NCBI RefSeq assembly: GCF_003063335.1
Contig: NZ_NERX01000002.1
Location: 310,001-374,000 of the forward strand
Origin: Limnohabitans sp. MMS-10A-192
GTDB lineage: Bacteria; Pseudomonadota; Gammaproteobacteria; Burkholderiales; Burkholderiaceae_C
Length of the DNA: 64,000 bases
Reading direction: 5' to 3'
Every line of letters begins with the position of its first letter. Within the stretch, counting starts at the first letter, position 1. The notes beneath the pieces were generated by a model, which saw nothing but the letters and a program-made list of their open reading frames with translations, ran no database searches and was not told where the DNA came from. Position numbers and translations under genes: made by a program. This document shows positions 29,322 through 37,399 of this stretch, in pieces.

Positions 29322-31310
29322 GTGCAATATTCCAATCGTTCCTTCTATTCGGCACACATCAAGCAATTTGTGACATCAGACCCCAACTTGGTGCTGGGCG
29401 TCTTGACTGAGAACAGTGGTTTTTCCATCGAGACGACCCAGCGAGATGCATGGCGTTCACAGATTCAAATTCTTCAGAAAGAACTTAAATCGTTCACAGG
29501 TCGCGGCACAGTTTTCTTTGAGTTCATCGTGCCCCGTTTGGGCAAACGCATCGACGTGTTGATTTTGATCGACCACGCCATTTTTGTCATCGAGTTCAAG
29601 GTCGGTGAATCGCTTTTTAACCGTGCTGCGGTCGATCAGGTTTGGGACTACGCACTCGACCTCAAAAACTTCCACGAAACGAGCCATCACTGTGTGATCG
29701 CACCCATCTTGATCGCCACTCAAACACAGGGTATCAGCGGTCAGATCGTCACCAGCCATCACAACGATGGTGTGCTTTTCCCCATCAACACCTCGCCAGC
29801 GTTGTTGGCTACAACCATCGAAGATGTGTTAGCCTTTTCTTGTGGCGAACAACTCGATGCCGTCGATTGGGCCAACGGGCGTTACCGTCCCACCCCCACC
29901 ATCATCGAAGCCGCATCAGCGCTTTACGGTAATCACTCGGTGGCCGAACTCTCACGCAACGATGCGGGTGAAAAGAACTTGGCACAAACCTCGGTTGCGA
30001 TTGCGCAGCTGATCCAAGATTCAAAGCAGCGTAAGCAAAAGGCCATCTGTTTTGTGACGGGTGTACCAGGTGCGGGCAAAACCTTGGTGGGATTGGACAT
30101 CGCCACCAAGCACATGGACGCCGAGAGCGATTTGCACAGCGTGTACCTGTCGGGCAATGGCCCTTTAGTTGCCATCCTGCGTGAAGCCTTAGTGCGCGAT
30201 GAGGTGGCGCGTAAAAAAGCCATCGGCCAAAAGTTGCGCAAGGGCGAAGCCAGAAAAGCCGTTGAAGCCTTCATTCAAAACGTCCACCATTTCCGCGATG
30301 CGTATTTGTCGGACGAGCGGCCGCCTGTGGATCACGTGGTGATCTTTGACGAAGCACAACGCGCTTGGACGCTAGAACAAACCACCCAATTCATGGCCCG
30401 CAAAAAGGGCTACCCAGACTTCAACCGCTCCGAGCCTGACTTCTTGATTTCTTGCCTTGACCGTCACCCCGACTGGGCTGTGGTCGTATGTTTGGTGGGC
30501 GGTGGTCAAGAAATTAACACGGGTGAAGCCGGTATTGGTGAGTGGCTCAAGGCCATTCACGAGCATTACCCAGATTGGGCGGTGCACATTTCGCCTCACC
30601 TGCAAGACTCCGAATACGGTGCGGATTCAGCACTGTCGCAACTGAAATCACGGGCCAACGTTCACCACAACGACGATCTGCATTTGTCGGTGTCCATGCG
30701 CTCCTTCCGCGCAGAGCATGTGTCCACCTTCGTAAAGCACTTGTTGGACCGTCGTACCGATTTGGCCCAAGCCATGTTCCAAGACGTTCAGGCGCGCTAC
30801 CCGATCGTGGTGACCCGCGATTTAGACAAGGCCAAGCGCTGGCTGCGCGACAAAGCTCGCGGCAGCGAGCGCTTCGGCATGGTGGTTTCTTCGCAAGCCG
30901 TTCGCCTGCGCCCACACGCCATCGACGTTCGTTCACCCATGGACCCCATCCATTGGTTTTTGGACGACCGCGATGACGTGCGTTCGTCTTTTTATTTAGA
31001 AGACGTTGCAACCGAGTTTCACGTTCAAGGGCTCGAACTGGATTGGGCTTGTGTGGTTTGGGATGCCGACTTGCGCTTTGGCGAAGCCGACTGGGAATAC
31101 CGTTCGTTTGTGGGCAACAAATGGCAAAAAATACACCTGGCACATCGCCAGATGTATTTGAAAAATGCTTATCGGGTTTTGCTTACCCGCGCTCGCCAAG
31201 GCATGGTCATCGTTATCCCACCCGGCGATCCAGAAGACCCCACCAGAGACCCGTCTTTCTACGACCCAATATATGGTTATTTGACTTCGATTGGTATCCA
31301 AGCCATCTGA
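29322..31310 (+). CDS. Nuclease-DUF2075 helicase fusion, candidate defence ATPase
   Basis: A 662-residue protein of two parts. The N-terminal 180 residues look like a PD-(D/E)xK nuclease: Glu67, Asp78 in KRIDVLILIDH, Glu91-Phe-Lys93 in VIEFKVGES and Gln107 in DQVWDYAL. From residue 240 there is an SF1-like DUF2075 ATPase: Walker A GVPGAGKT at 247-254, Walker B VVIFDEAQ at 339-346, a motif III-like LVGGGQEINTGEAG near 391-404, and a C-terminal VLLTRARQGMVIVIP resembling motif VI. The start is a GTG at 29322 with no clear ribosome site. Function is unknown; degrading or resecting foreign DNA is plausible. It seems richer in A/T codons than flanking core genes. Confidence 0.72.
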   Translation: MQYSNRSFYSAHIKQFVTSDPNLVLGVLTENSGFSIETTQRDAWRSQIQILQKELKSFTGRGTVFFEFIVPRLGKRIDVLILIDHAIFVIEFKVGESLFNRAAVDQVWDYALDLKNFHETSHHCVIAPILIATQTQGISGQIVTSHHNDGVLFPINTSPALLATTIEDVLAFSCGEQLDAVDWANGRYRPTPTIIEAASALYGNHSVAELSRNDAGEKNLAQTSVAIAQLIQDSKQRKQKAICFVTGVPGAGKTLVGLDIATKHMDAESDLHSVYLSGNGPLVAILREALVRDEVARKKAIGQKLRKGEARKAVEAFIQNVHHFRDAYLSDERPPVDHVVIFDEAQRAWTLEQTTQFMARKKGYPDFNRSEPDFLISCLDRHPDWAVVVCLVGGGQEINTGEAGIGEWLKAIHEHYPDWAVHISPHLQDSEYGADSALSQLKSRANVHHNDDLHLSVSMRSFRAEHVSTFVKHLLDRRTDLAQAMFQDVQARYPIVVTRDLDKAKRWLRDKARGSERFGMVVSSQAVRLRPHAIDVRSPMDPIHWFLDDRDDVRSSFYLEDVATEFHVQGLELDWACVVWDADLRFGEADWEYRSFVGNKWQKIHLAHRQMYLKNAYRVLLTRARQGMVIVIPPGDPEDPTRDPSFYDPIYGYLTSIGIQAI

Positions 31311-31363
31311 TCTGACCCGTTGAATTGATGTGCTGCTTGCAGACCATCTTTTTTGTATTTCTT

Positions 31364-31786
31364 TTACTTGTCCTCTTCCCAAGGGATCGGCTTGGCTTGT
31401 CTGCGCAAATCGTTGGGGCGGGTGTTTTGCCTGAAGGTGTCGGGCGGCCGGAAGCATTCTTCGGGCTTCACCATGTAGACCGTCCAATCGCCGTACAGCT
31501 TGCCGTCAAAGCACAAGAGGTCGCCGTCGAGTTGCAGTTCCAAAAACGTGTCGTTGCTGCCAGTGAGCAAGTGGGCGTCGCTCAGGCTGGTGAACTCGAC
31601 GTTCATGCTGCAAGCGTAGGTGGTGTGAACGTGTTTGAGCGGGCCAAGCGCGGGGCCATCAAAACCCCAGCCGTTCATCGCTTCATGAGGCGTATCGCGG
31701 CCATGGAACAAGCCCAAATACATGCCGGGTTTTTGGGGCCGAGTGCCGTAAACGGGTGCTTGGTCTTTGCTGGTCTGCGTGTGCAT
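31364..31786 (-). CDS. Hypothetical protein, 140 residues
   Basis: I do not recognise this family. The protein is soluble, without signal peptide or membrane segment, and rich in Gly, Pro and aromatic residues (KPGMYLGLFHGRDTPHEAM, MNGWGFDGPALGPLKHVHT). Asp, Trp and His residues such as those in LYGDWTVYMVKPEECFRPPD could form an active or binding site. It is convergent with the nuclease-helicase gene, 53 bases away. Its position in the accessory region suggests it belongs to the mobile or defence cargo. Confidence 0.55.
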   Translation of the reverse strand: MHTQTSKDQAPVYGTRPQKPGMYLGLFHGRDTPHEAMNGWGFDGPALGPLKHVHTTYACSMNVEFTSLSDAHLLTGSNDTFLELQLDGDLLCFDGKLYGDWTVYMVKPEECFRPPDTFRQNTRPNDLRRQAKPIPWEEDK

Positions 31787-31895
31787 AGGGCCTCACTTTG
31801 AATGAGGCTGTCAGATTAAAGACGAGTCGTGTGTTTGTGTACCAGGGCTTTGCCTGGGTTACCTCGCAGAAATCAAAAGCCAGAGATAGGCTTCG

Positions 31896-32321
31896 TCAAT
31901 GCCTGACCGTCCAAGGATTGATCGCGGTCAGCCCCGCCGCTTCAAAGGGACTGGCATCGCGGGTGGCCACGATGAAGCCATGGCGCTTTGCGGTGGCGGC
32001 GATGTAGCCGTCCGCTGTCGAGATGGCCTTGCCTTGCGTGCGTGCCATCGACAGGATGTTCGCATAAGTTTGCGATGCGGCTGCGTCAAAGGGCAGGATT
32101 CGATCAGCGAACAACGGCAGTATGCGTTGCTCCAGGCCCAGCTGCAGGGTCTCTTTGCGTTTGCCCGCTGGCAGGGCAGCGATGCCAAAACGCAATTCGG
32201 CCAGGCTGATGGCGGACAGGTAAAGGGTGTCGATGGATTGCGCGTCGATCCACGCCAAAACGCCGGCATCCGCTGACAGCTTCAGCGGTTCAGAGATGAC
32301 GTTGGTGTCGAGCAGGATCAT
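31896..32321 (-). CDS. PIN-domain toxin, VapC/FitB type
   Basis: A 141-residue ribonuclease toxin. The PIN-domain acidic residues are present: Asp5 in LLDTNVIS, Glu42 in SLAELRFG, Asp104 in STADGYIAAT and Asp122 in VATRDASPF. All four are intact, so it should be active, most likely cleaving tRNA or rRNA. It overlaps the antitoxin gene by 4 bases (ATGA). The closest named group is FitB/VapC with a FitA-like partner. Confidence 0.9.
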   Translation of the reverse strand: MILLDTNVISEPLKLSADAGVLAWIDAQSIDTLYLSAISLAELRFGIAALPAGKRKETLQLGLEQRILPLFADRILPFDAAASQTYANILSMARTQGKAISTADGYIAATAKRHGFIVATRDASPFEAAGLTAINPWTVRH

Positions 32322-32557
32322 TCAAACACCATGGGTTTTGCAGGTGTTTTGTCGCGCTCAATGGCCAAGTCAAAGCCGCCAGCTTGTCGGCCAATTTCGG
32401 CCAGCAGCGATCCCAGTTGGATGCGCCCTTGCGGGCGGGCAGCTTGCTCCAGAATGGCGCGCACTTCGGCTTCTGTGCTGCGTCCCGCCAATGCGGCACG
32501 CTGTCTCAGAGCTCTGTGGGTTTCTTCGGGCAAATTGCGGATGGTGATGGACGACAT
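32318..32557 (-). CDS. FitA/VapB-like ribbon-helix-helix antitoxin
   Basis: A 79-residue antitoxin. The N-terminal ribbon-helix-helix MSSITIRNLPEETHRALRQR is followed by GRSTEAEVRAILEQAAR, typical of FitA-like Arc-family repressors; the C-terminal half would bind the PIN toxin. A perfect 10-base inverted repeat lies 28-55 bases upstream of the start and is the obvious operator. Confidence 0.88.
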   Translation of the reverse strand: MSSITIRNLPEETHRALRQRAALAGRSTEAEVRAILEQAARPQGRIQLGSLLAEIGRQAGGFDLAIERDKTPAKPMVFE

Positions 32558-32585
32558 GGCGTGGTCTCCTTGGGATAGGTGTCAA

Positions 32586-32612
32586 TGATATCAAAATCAA
32601 AATTTGATATCA
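32586..32612. promoter_or_regulatory. Operator candidate of the FitAB/VapBC module
   Basis: TGATATCAAA (32586-32595) and TTTGATATCA (32603-32612) form a perfect 10-base inverted repeat with a 7-base spacer. It sits between the antitoxin start and the phosphoesterase stop, in AT-rich DNA. The position suits autorepression by the ribbon-helix-helix antitoxin. Confidence 0.65.
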
Positions 32613-32613
32613 A

Positions 32614-33294
32614 TCAACCCACCTTCTCCACCACCATCACCCCCCGCAGCCCCACCCCAAAGCTCTTGAAGCCTTGCGCATCCCAGCGTGCGCTGCTGTC
32701 GATGCAGTCGTGTTGGTGGCCGTGCACCGTGGTGTGCACGCCCATGCGGCGGGCCAGTGTGTCCAGCACTTCAAAGCCATAGGCGTGGTAGCCGGGGGCT
32801 TCGTGGGTGATCAGGATGTCGGCTTGCTGTGCGGCCAGTTGTTCCACTTCGTCGGGGTAGATGCTGGACCAGTGTTTGAGGTGTGCGCTGCCTTGCCAGC
32901 GGTCTTGGCGCGGGGTTTTGCGGGTGTGCTCGTCGCGGTTGCGGTATTGGGCAGGGCGCGTGTTTTTGGGGTACCACACCGCCCCGCGAAACACGCCGCC
33001 CAGCCCAGCTATGCGTGTGCCGCATGGCAGTGTGACCACGCGGCCATGGATGTGCCGCTCGGCCAGCTCGGGGTGCCACACGTTGACAAAGGTGTCTTCG
33101 CTGTCCGTGTCGTGGTTGCCGTGGATGAACCAGACGCGCTCCCAAATGGCCTCCAGCTCCATGTGCAGCGGCCGCGCAGGCTCCAGGTCGCCCAGCAAGA
33201 TGACGGCGCGGGCCTGCGTTTGCTCGGCCGCATCGATGATGTGCTGCCATTGGCCGTGGGGGTCGCCACAGAAGAGGATGGGGCCGGGGTGCAT
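32614..33294 (-). CDS. Calcineurin-like metallophosphoesterase
   Basis: A 226-residue phosphoesterase with the complete metal-site motifs: GDPHG at residues 10-14, GDLE at 35-38, GNHD at 59-62, a later THEAPGYHAYG and HGHQHD. The fold is the calcineurin/Ser-Thr phosphatase type, but substrates range from nucleotides to phosphoproteins and DNA. The ATG at 33294 directly precedes the catalytic core; the frame is open up to 33450 but would overlap the divergent exonuclease gene. It ends 2 bases from the toxin operator. Confidence 0.85.
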   Translation of the reverse strand: MHPGPILFCGDPHGQWQHIIDAAEQTQARAVILLGDLEPARPLHMELEAIWERVWFIHGNHDTDSEDTFVNVWHPELAERHIHGRVVTLPCGTRIAGLGGVFRGAVWYPKNTRPAQYRNRDEHTRKTPRQDRWQGSAHLKHWSSIYPDEVEQLAAQQADILITHEAPGYHAYGFEVLDTLARRMGVHTTVHGHQHDCIDSSARWDAQGFKSFGVGLRGVMVVEKVG

Positions 33295-33382
33295 GGGCTT
33301 GGATGGAAGAATGGGTGCTGTGTTGTACCACCGTTGTTCGGTTACCCTTGGACGCTTCGCGATTGTGCTCACTTCCATTGCC

Positions 33383-33994
33383 ATGTCTTCCATCGCCGTC
33401 ATCGACTTTGAAACCACGGGCATCTCGCCCAATATGGGCGACCGCGCCACCGAGGTAGCGGTGGTGTTGCTGGAAAACGGCCAGGTGGTGGACCGTTACC
33501 AGAGCCTGATGAATGCGGGGGTGCGGGTCAACAGTTTCATCACCCAGTTGACCGGCATCACCAACGAGATGGTGCAAGCCGCGCCGCCGGCCGAGCAGGT
33601 CATGCGCGAGGCGGCCAGTTTTGTGGGCGGGCGGCCCATGGTGGCGCACAACGCTGCCTTTGACAAAAAGTTTTGGCAGGCCGAGCTGGCCCGCTGCGGG
33701 CAAGACGGTTCGCACGCGTTTGCTTGCACTTTGCTGCTGTCGCGGCGTTTGTATCCGCAAGCGCTCAACCACAAGCTGGGCACGCTGGCGGCTATGCACC
33801 ACTTGCCTTCGTCAGGCCGTGCGCACCGGGCCTTGGCCGATGCCGAGATGGCCGCGCATTTGCTGGCGCAGATGCAGCACGACCTGAAAACCCGCCATGG
33901 CTGCACCCAGCCGGACCATGCTTTGCTGATGGGCCTTCAGCGCACCAGCCGCCAGATGGTGGGCCCTTACCTCAAGCGGCTGGCAGAGGCTTGA
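33383..33994 (+). CDS. DnaQ-like 3'-5' exonuclease (DEDDh)
   Basis: A 203-residue single-domain exonuclease related to the polymerase III epsilon subunit. All catalytic residues are present: Asp8 and Glu10 in IDFETTG, Asp94 in HNAAFDKKFW, and His148 and Asp153 in AHRALADAEMA. The true epsilon subunit is usually about 240 residues with a C-terminal polymerase-binding tail, absent here, so this is probably an accessory exonuclease. It is divergent from the phosphoesterase (88 bases) and converges on tadG, whose stop is 1 base away. Confidence 0.88.
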   Translation: MSSIAVIDFETTGISPNMGDRATEVAVVLLENGQVVDRYQSLMNAGVRVNSFITQLTGITNEMVQAAPPAEQVMREAASFVGGRPMVAHNAAFDKKFWQAELARCGQDGSHAFACTLLLSRRLYPQALNHKLGTLAAMHHLPSSGRAHRALADAEMAAHLLAQMQHDLKTRHGCTQPDHALLMGLQRTSRQMVGPYLKRLAEA

Positions 33995-33995
33995 C

Positions 33996-35042
33996 TCACT
34001 TGAACAAACTCGGCGGCGAGACCACGCCGTAGTTGGGGCCGATGCCTGTGCCCCAAGGGGCTTTGCACTTGGTGCTCATTTCGACCTGGATGTATTTGCT
34101 GCCCTGGTTGGCGTCCAGAACATGCAGGCACGCAAAGGCCATGATCGGTGCGCGTGCATGTGCGGTGACAGTGTCCACTGTGGGGATCACCACGTACTCG
34201 CAGCTCTTGTCGCCTTGTTTGCTGCATTGTTTAACGGTGCCGAACAGCGCAGCTTTGGCACCGGTCTGGATCCAGATGGATTGCCCAATGCTCAGGTCCA
34301 CGGGGTTGCCGTCTTCGATCAGCTCTTTGATGTCCGACGTGCTGTTGGAGTCGTCCAGCAAAGAGGTCCACTGACCCGATGCGCAGGTGGCGTAGTGGTA
34401 GTCGCTGCCGATCCTGAAAACATAGGGCTTGCCTGTCGTTGGGTCAATTTTGGGGCCCGCAGGTGTGGCGTTGAAATTCCAGTAGGTGTCGTACAGGCAT
34501 TGCGCGATCACCATGGGGAACACGCCGCCGGGCAAGATGGTGCTGGGGCTGGACAAGCCCGCCACGGCGGTGGCCTGCATGGGGCGCGACAAGATGCCCC
34601 AATACCGCGCAAAAAAAGTGGGCACTTCGCCGTCATTGGTGTTGACCGCTTTGGCCACGGTGACTTGAATGGCGGGGGCATCGTAGGCCTTTGGCACCAT
34701 GGGCAGCGCTTGCAGCACTTTAGGTGTGTCCACCAAGCTCCAGTAGCCGGTGGCCACGGTGCCGGTTTTCAGGGCGGTGCCCGAGGCGGTGTTGCGGGTG
34801 ATGGCTGTTTGCGCCTTTTGGGTGGCCAGGCTCCAGTTGGGCGTGGCGTTGGTGCCGTCAAAAAAATAGTTTGCGCCCGCCAGTGCGGCCGAGTCGGCGT
34901 CGTTTTGCATTTCGTTGCGCACGATTTGCAAATACACCAGGTCAATGGCCAAGGCGGCCAGTCCCAAGAAGATGGGCAGCAAGAAGGCCACCATCAGGCT
35001 CACCGAGCCGCGTTGCGATTGGGTGTGTGGGCGAGTGCTCAT
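33996..35042 (-). CDS. tadG: Flp pilus TadG-like protein
   Basis: A 348-residue membrane-anchored pseudopilin-like component of Tad secretion. The N-terminal SQRGSVSLMVAFLLPIFLGL stretch (residues 9-28) is the Tad-domain signature, with a single anchor, and the rest is predicted periplasmic with several cysteines late (CLYDTYWNF, CASGQW, CSKQGDKSCEY). The ATG at 35042 overlaps tadE by 4 bases; the longer upstream frame re-reads tadE. It is divergent from the flp-tadC operon, an arrangement seen in several Tad loci. Confidence 0.82.
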   Translation of the reverse strand: MSTRPHTQSQRGSVSLMVAFLLPIFLGLAALAIDLVYLQIVRNEMQNDADSAALAGANYFFDGTNATPNWSLATQKAQTAITRNTASGTALKTGTVATGYWSLVDTPKVLQALPMVPKAYDAPAIQVTVAKAVNTNDGEVPTFFARYWGILSRPMQATAVAGLSSPSTILPGGVFPMVIAQCLYDTYWNFNATPAGPKIDPTTGKPYVFRIGSDYHYATCASGQWTSLLDDSNSTSDIKELIEDGNPVDLSIGQSIWIQTGAKAALFGTVKQCSKQGDKSCEYVVIPTVDTVTAHARAPIMAFACLHVLDANQGSKYIQVEMSTKCKAPWGTGIGPNYGVVSPPSLFK

Positions 35043-35473
35043 TCGTTCACCATCGATGTGCTGCTGGTCAAAACAATGGGCGAGCCCAATGCGCCCAGCA
35101 TGGTGCCCACGCCCAAGCCTTTGAAGGTGTAGCTCACCGTCACGCGCAAGGCGTTCGGAAAACTGGCGGGGTTGGATTGGACGACGGTGACGGTGGGCAC
35201 TGTCGCGGTGCCCAAAGAGATCAAGCTGCCATTGGTGTAGTTCAACACCACCGCACGGATTTGGGCGTCCGTCATCTTGGGGGAACTCAGCACGATGCCA
35301 GCCCGTGCGCCTTCGCGGCTGGCGTTGGTGAGGATGGCTTTGTCGTACAGCGCCAGGCTCAGTTCGATCATGCCGAAAAACACCAGCAGCAAGATCGGCA
35401 GGATGAGGGCGAATTCGACGGCGGCAGCGCCTTGCTGTGCCTGCCGCCGGATGAGCATATGACGTGGGTGCAT
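35039..35473 (-). CDS. tadE: Flp pilus TadE-family pseudopilin
   Basis: A 144-residue pseudopilin. The conserved GAAAVEFALILPILLLVFFG near residues 15-34 includes the Glu that TadV-type peptidases recognise, then NASREGARAG follows, typical of TadE. It overlaps tadG by 4 bases. The 280 bases before its start separate it from flp on the other strand and must carry both promoters. Confidence 0.9.
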   Translation of the reverse strand: MHPRHMLIRRQAQQGAAAVEFALILPILLLVFFGMIELSLALYDKAILTNASREGARAGIVLSSPKMTDAQIRAVVLNYTNGSLISLGTATVPTVTVVQSNPASFPNALRVTVSYTFKGLGVGTMLGALGSPIVLTSSTSMVNE

Positions 35474-35753
35474 GTGTCTTCTCCGTGTGCGTGCAAGGCC
35501 CCTGTGGCCATGCGTGGATCAGGCACCTTAGGCCACCTGCGCCCGCCATTCGGTGTGCACGCACACACAGCATCACAAAAAAACAAACCGCCAACAGCGG
35601 CTTGAAGGCCTGCTGCACAGATGCATGGTCTTGGTGTGATGGAGCACAGACCCAAGCCATTTCGATTTTTAAAGTTGCTCCACGGTGTCTGGAAATTCAT
35701 TCAGGACCGGCGTGATCCATCACGTTTCATCACTTTTGATTTGGAGTTCCATC
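35474..35753. promoter_or_regulatory. Divergent tadE-flp intergenic region
   Basis: The 280-base gap must contain promoters for tadE-tadG leftward and the flp operon rightward. A TTGGAG ribosome site lies at 35741-35746 before flp. I see no convincing sigma70 or sigma54 promoter, riboswitch or operator palindrome, and no extra gene. Confidence 0.45.
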
Positions 35754-35942
35754 ATGAAAAACTGGACAACAGCTGTAACGCAATTTTTGAACGACGAGTC
35801 TGGCGCGACAGCCATTGAATATGGCTTGATCGCGGGCTTGATTTCGGTGGTCATCGCCGTAGCGGTCACGGGCATTGGTACCAAGTTGGTCACCATCTTT
35901 GAAACGATCGCCACCAAGCTGACTCCCGCACCCGCAGCTTGA
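35754..35942 (+). CDS. flp: Flp/Fap-type pilin
   Basis: The major pilin subunit, 62 residues. The processing site is GATAIEY at residues 17-23: cleavage by the prepilin peptidase after Gly17 leaves Glu at +5 and Tyr at +6, the Flp signature. The hydrophobic stretch GLIAGLISVVIAVAVTGIG follows. A ribosome site TTGGAG precedes the ATG. Only one pilin gene is present. It is followed immediately by the peptidase gene. Confidence 0.95.
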   Translation: MKNWTTAVTQFLNDESGATAIEYGLIAGLISVVIAVAVTGIGTKLVTIFETIATKLTPAPAA

Positions 35943-35970
35943 TGCGTGTGTGAAACACCGAGAGCGCACC

Positions 35971-36507
35971 ATGCCAACCCTCCATACGCAGACACAAGGC
36001 CTTTGGGTATTGGGCTTGGTCTTGCTGATCGCCATGTGGAAAGACATGACGCAACGCAAGATCCCCAATGCCTTGCTGGTCGTCGCCACCGCCTATGCCT
36101 TGCTGTGGTCCACGACCGCAGGCGGTGTGGGCCTGACGTCTGCGCTGGTGGGGGGTGTGGTGGCGCTGTTGGTGTTTGTGGTGTTCTACGCCATCGGGGC
36201 CATGGGCGCCGGTGACGTCAAGCTCATGGCCACCGTGGGCTTGTTCCTGGGGCGCGCCGATGTGATGGGCCTGTGCATCACCGTGCTGATTGCCGGTGGG
36301 GTGCAGTCACTCATCTGGGCCTTGTGGAAGGCGCGCCTGCAGGAAGTTTTGCGCAGCACTTGGCAGACCTTGTGCAACGGCATGTTTTCACTGGCCTGCG
36401 GCGATGTGCCCAACCGCCAGGACATGCCCACCGTGCACGGTTCCATGCCTTATGCCTTGGCCATCGGTGCGGGGACGTTCGTGCACCTGTATGGGCCAAC
36501 TTGGTAA
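35971..36507 (+). CDS. tadV: Prepilin peptidase TadV/CpaA, A24 family
   Basis: A 178-residue integral-membrane aspartyl peptidase that cleaves Flp, TadE and related prepilins. The two catalytic aspartates are Asp25 in WKDMTQRKIPN and Asp82 in GAGDVKLM. About five membrane segments are present. The ATG at 35971 is preferred over an in-frame GTG at 35950. It lacks the methyltransferase domain of PilD, as expected of the short TadV type. Confidence 0.93.
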   Translation: MPTLHTQTQGLWVLGLVLLIAMWKDMTQRKIPNALLVVATAYALLWSTTAGGVGLTSALVGGVVALLVFVVFYAIGAMGAGDVKLMATVGLFLGRADVMGLCITVLIAGGVQSLIWALWKARLQEVLRSTWQTLCNGMFSLACGDVPNRQDMPTVHGSMPYALAIGAGTFVHLYGPTW

Positions 36508-36529
36508 CGCCCTAGAGAAAGATAAAAAA

Positions 36530-37396
36530 ATGAGAAACATACGCGTCGTGGTGATGCTGCTCCTGGCCGTTGGCTTAGGGCTTGCAGCTGTGGTCATGGC
36601 CGCCATTTGGCTCAACAGCAAGTCCTCTGTGTTGACCAGCCATGTGGTGGTGAGCAAAGAGGATTTGCAAATCGGCACACGATTGCAGCCGAACATGGTG
36701 GAGGTGGTGGATTGGCCCAGCACCAGTCCGATCAAGAACCCCATGACCTCGGTGCAGCAGGCCTCAGACCGCGTGGTCAATGTGCCTGTCTTCAAAGGCG
36801 AGCCGATCTTGATGTCCAAGTTGGCAGCCGTTGGCGAGACCGGTGGCTTGTCGGCGGTGCTGCATGAGGGCCGTCGTGCCGTGACGGTGAAGGTCAACGA
36901 AATTGTGGGCGTCGCCGGGTTTGCCTTGCCCGGAACTTTTGTGGATGTGATGGTCAACACCGTGGACACGCAAAACAGCGCGGTCTCCAAGATCGTCATT
37001 GAGCGCATCAAGGTGCTGGCGGTGGCGCAAGACGTTTCCAATTTGGAGACCAAGCCCAAAATCGTCAATGCCGTCACGCTGGAAGTGACGCCCGCGCAGG
37101 CCGAAAAAATCGACTTGGCGCGCAGCGTGGGTTCTTTGTCTTTGGTGTTGCGCAGCCAGGTGGACATGCAAAGCGTCTCGACCCTTGGGGCGCGCAAGAA
37201 CGATTTGCTCCAAGGCAGCGAAAGCCCATCGGCGCTTTTGATGGGGCCATTGAGCAGTGCGGTGTCCAACATCAAGACCCAGGTGGCCAAGCTGAGCACT
37301 CAGCCTGCACTGGCAACAAGCCAAGCCAGACAAAAAACCGCCCCCATGACAGACACGACAGAAGTCATTCGCGGACTGAAAAAAACCACGGAGTAA
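36530..37396 (+). CDS. cpaB: Flp pilus assembly protein CpaB/RcpC
   Basis: A 288-residue periplasmic assembly factor. It has an N-terminal membrane anchor (VVVMLLLAVGLGLAAVVMAA), then an SAF domain with VVSKEDLQIGTRLQPNMVEV and the RcpC region KVNEIVGVAGFALPGTFVDV. The ATG at 36530 lies 22 bases after tadV. It stops 3 bases before the secretin gene, so the two are coupled. In characterised Tad systems CpaB supports secretin function. Confidence 0.93.
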   Translation: MRNIRVVVMLLLAVGLGLAAVVMAAIWLNSKSSVLTSHVVVSKEDLQIGTRLQPNMVEVVDWPSTSPIKNPMTSVQQASDRVVNVPVFKGEPILMSKLAAVGETGGLSAVLHEGRRAVTVKVNEIVGVAGFALPGTFVDVMVNTVDTQNSAVSKIVIERIKVLAVAQDVSNLETKPKIVNAVTLEVTPAQAEKIDLARSVGSLSLVLRSQVDMQSVSTLGARKNDLLQGSESPSALLMGPLSSAVSNIKTQVAKLSTQPALATSQARQKTAPMTDTTEVIRGLKKTTE

Positions 37397-37399
37397 AAG

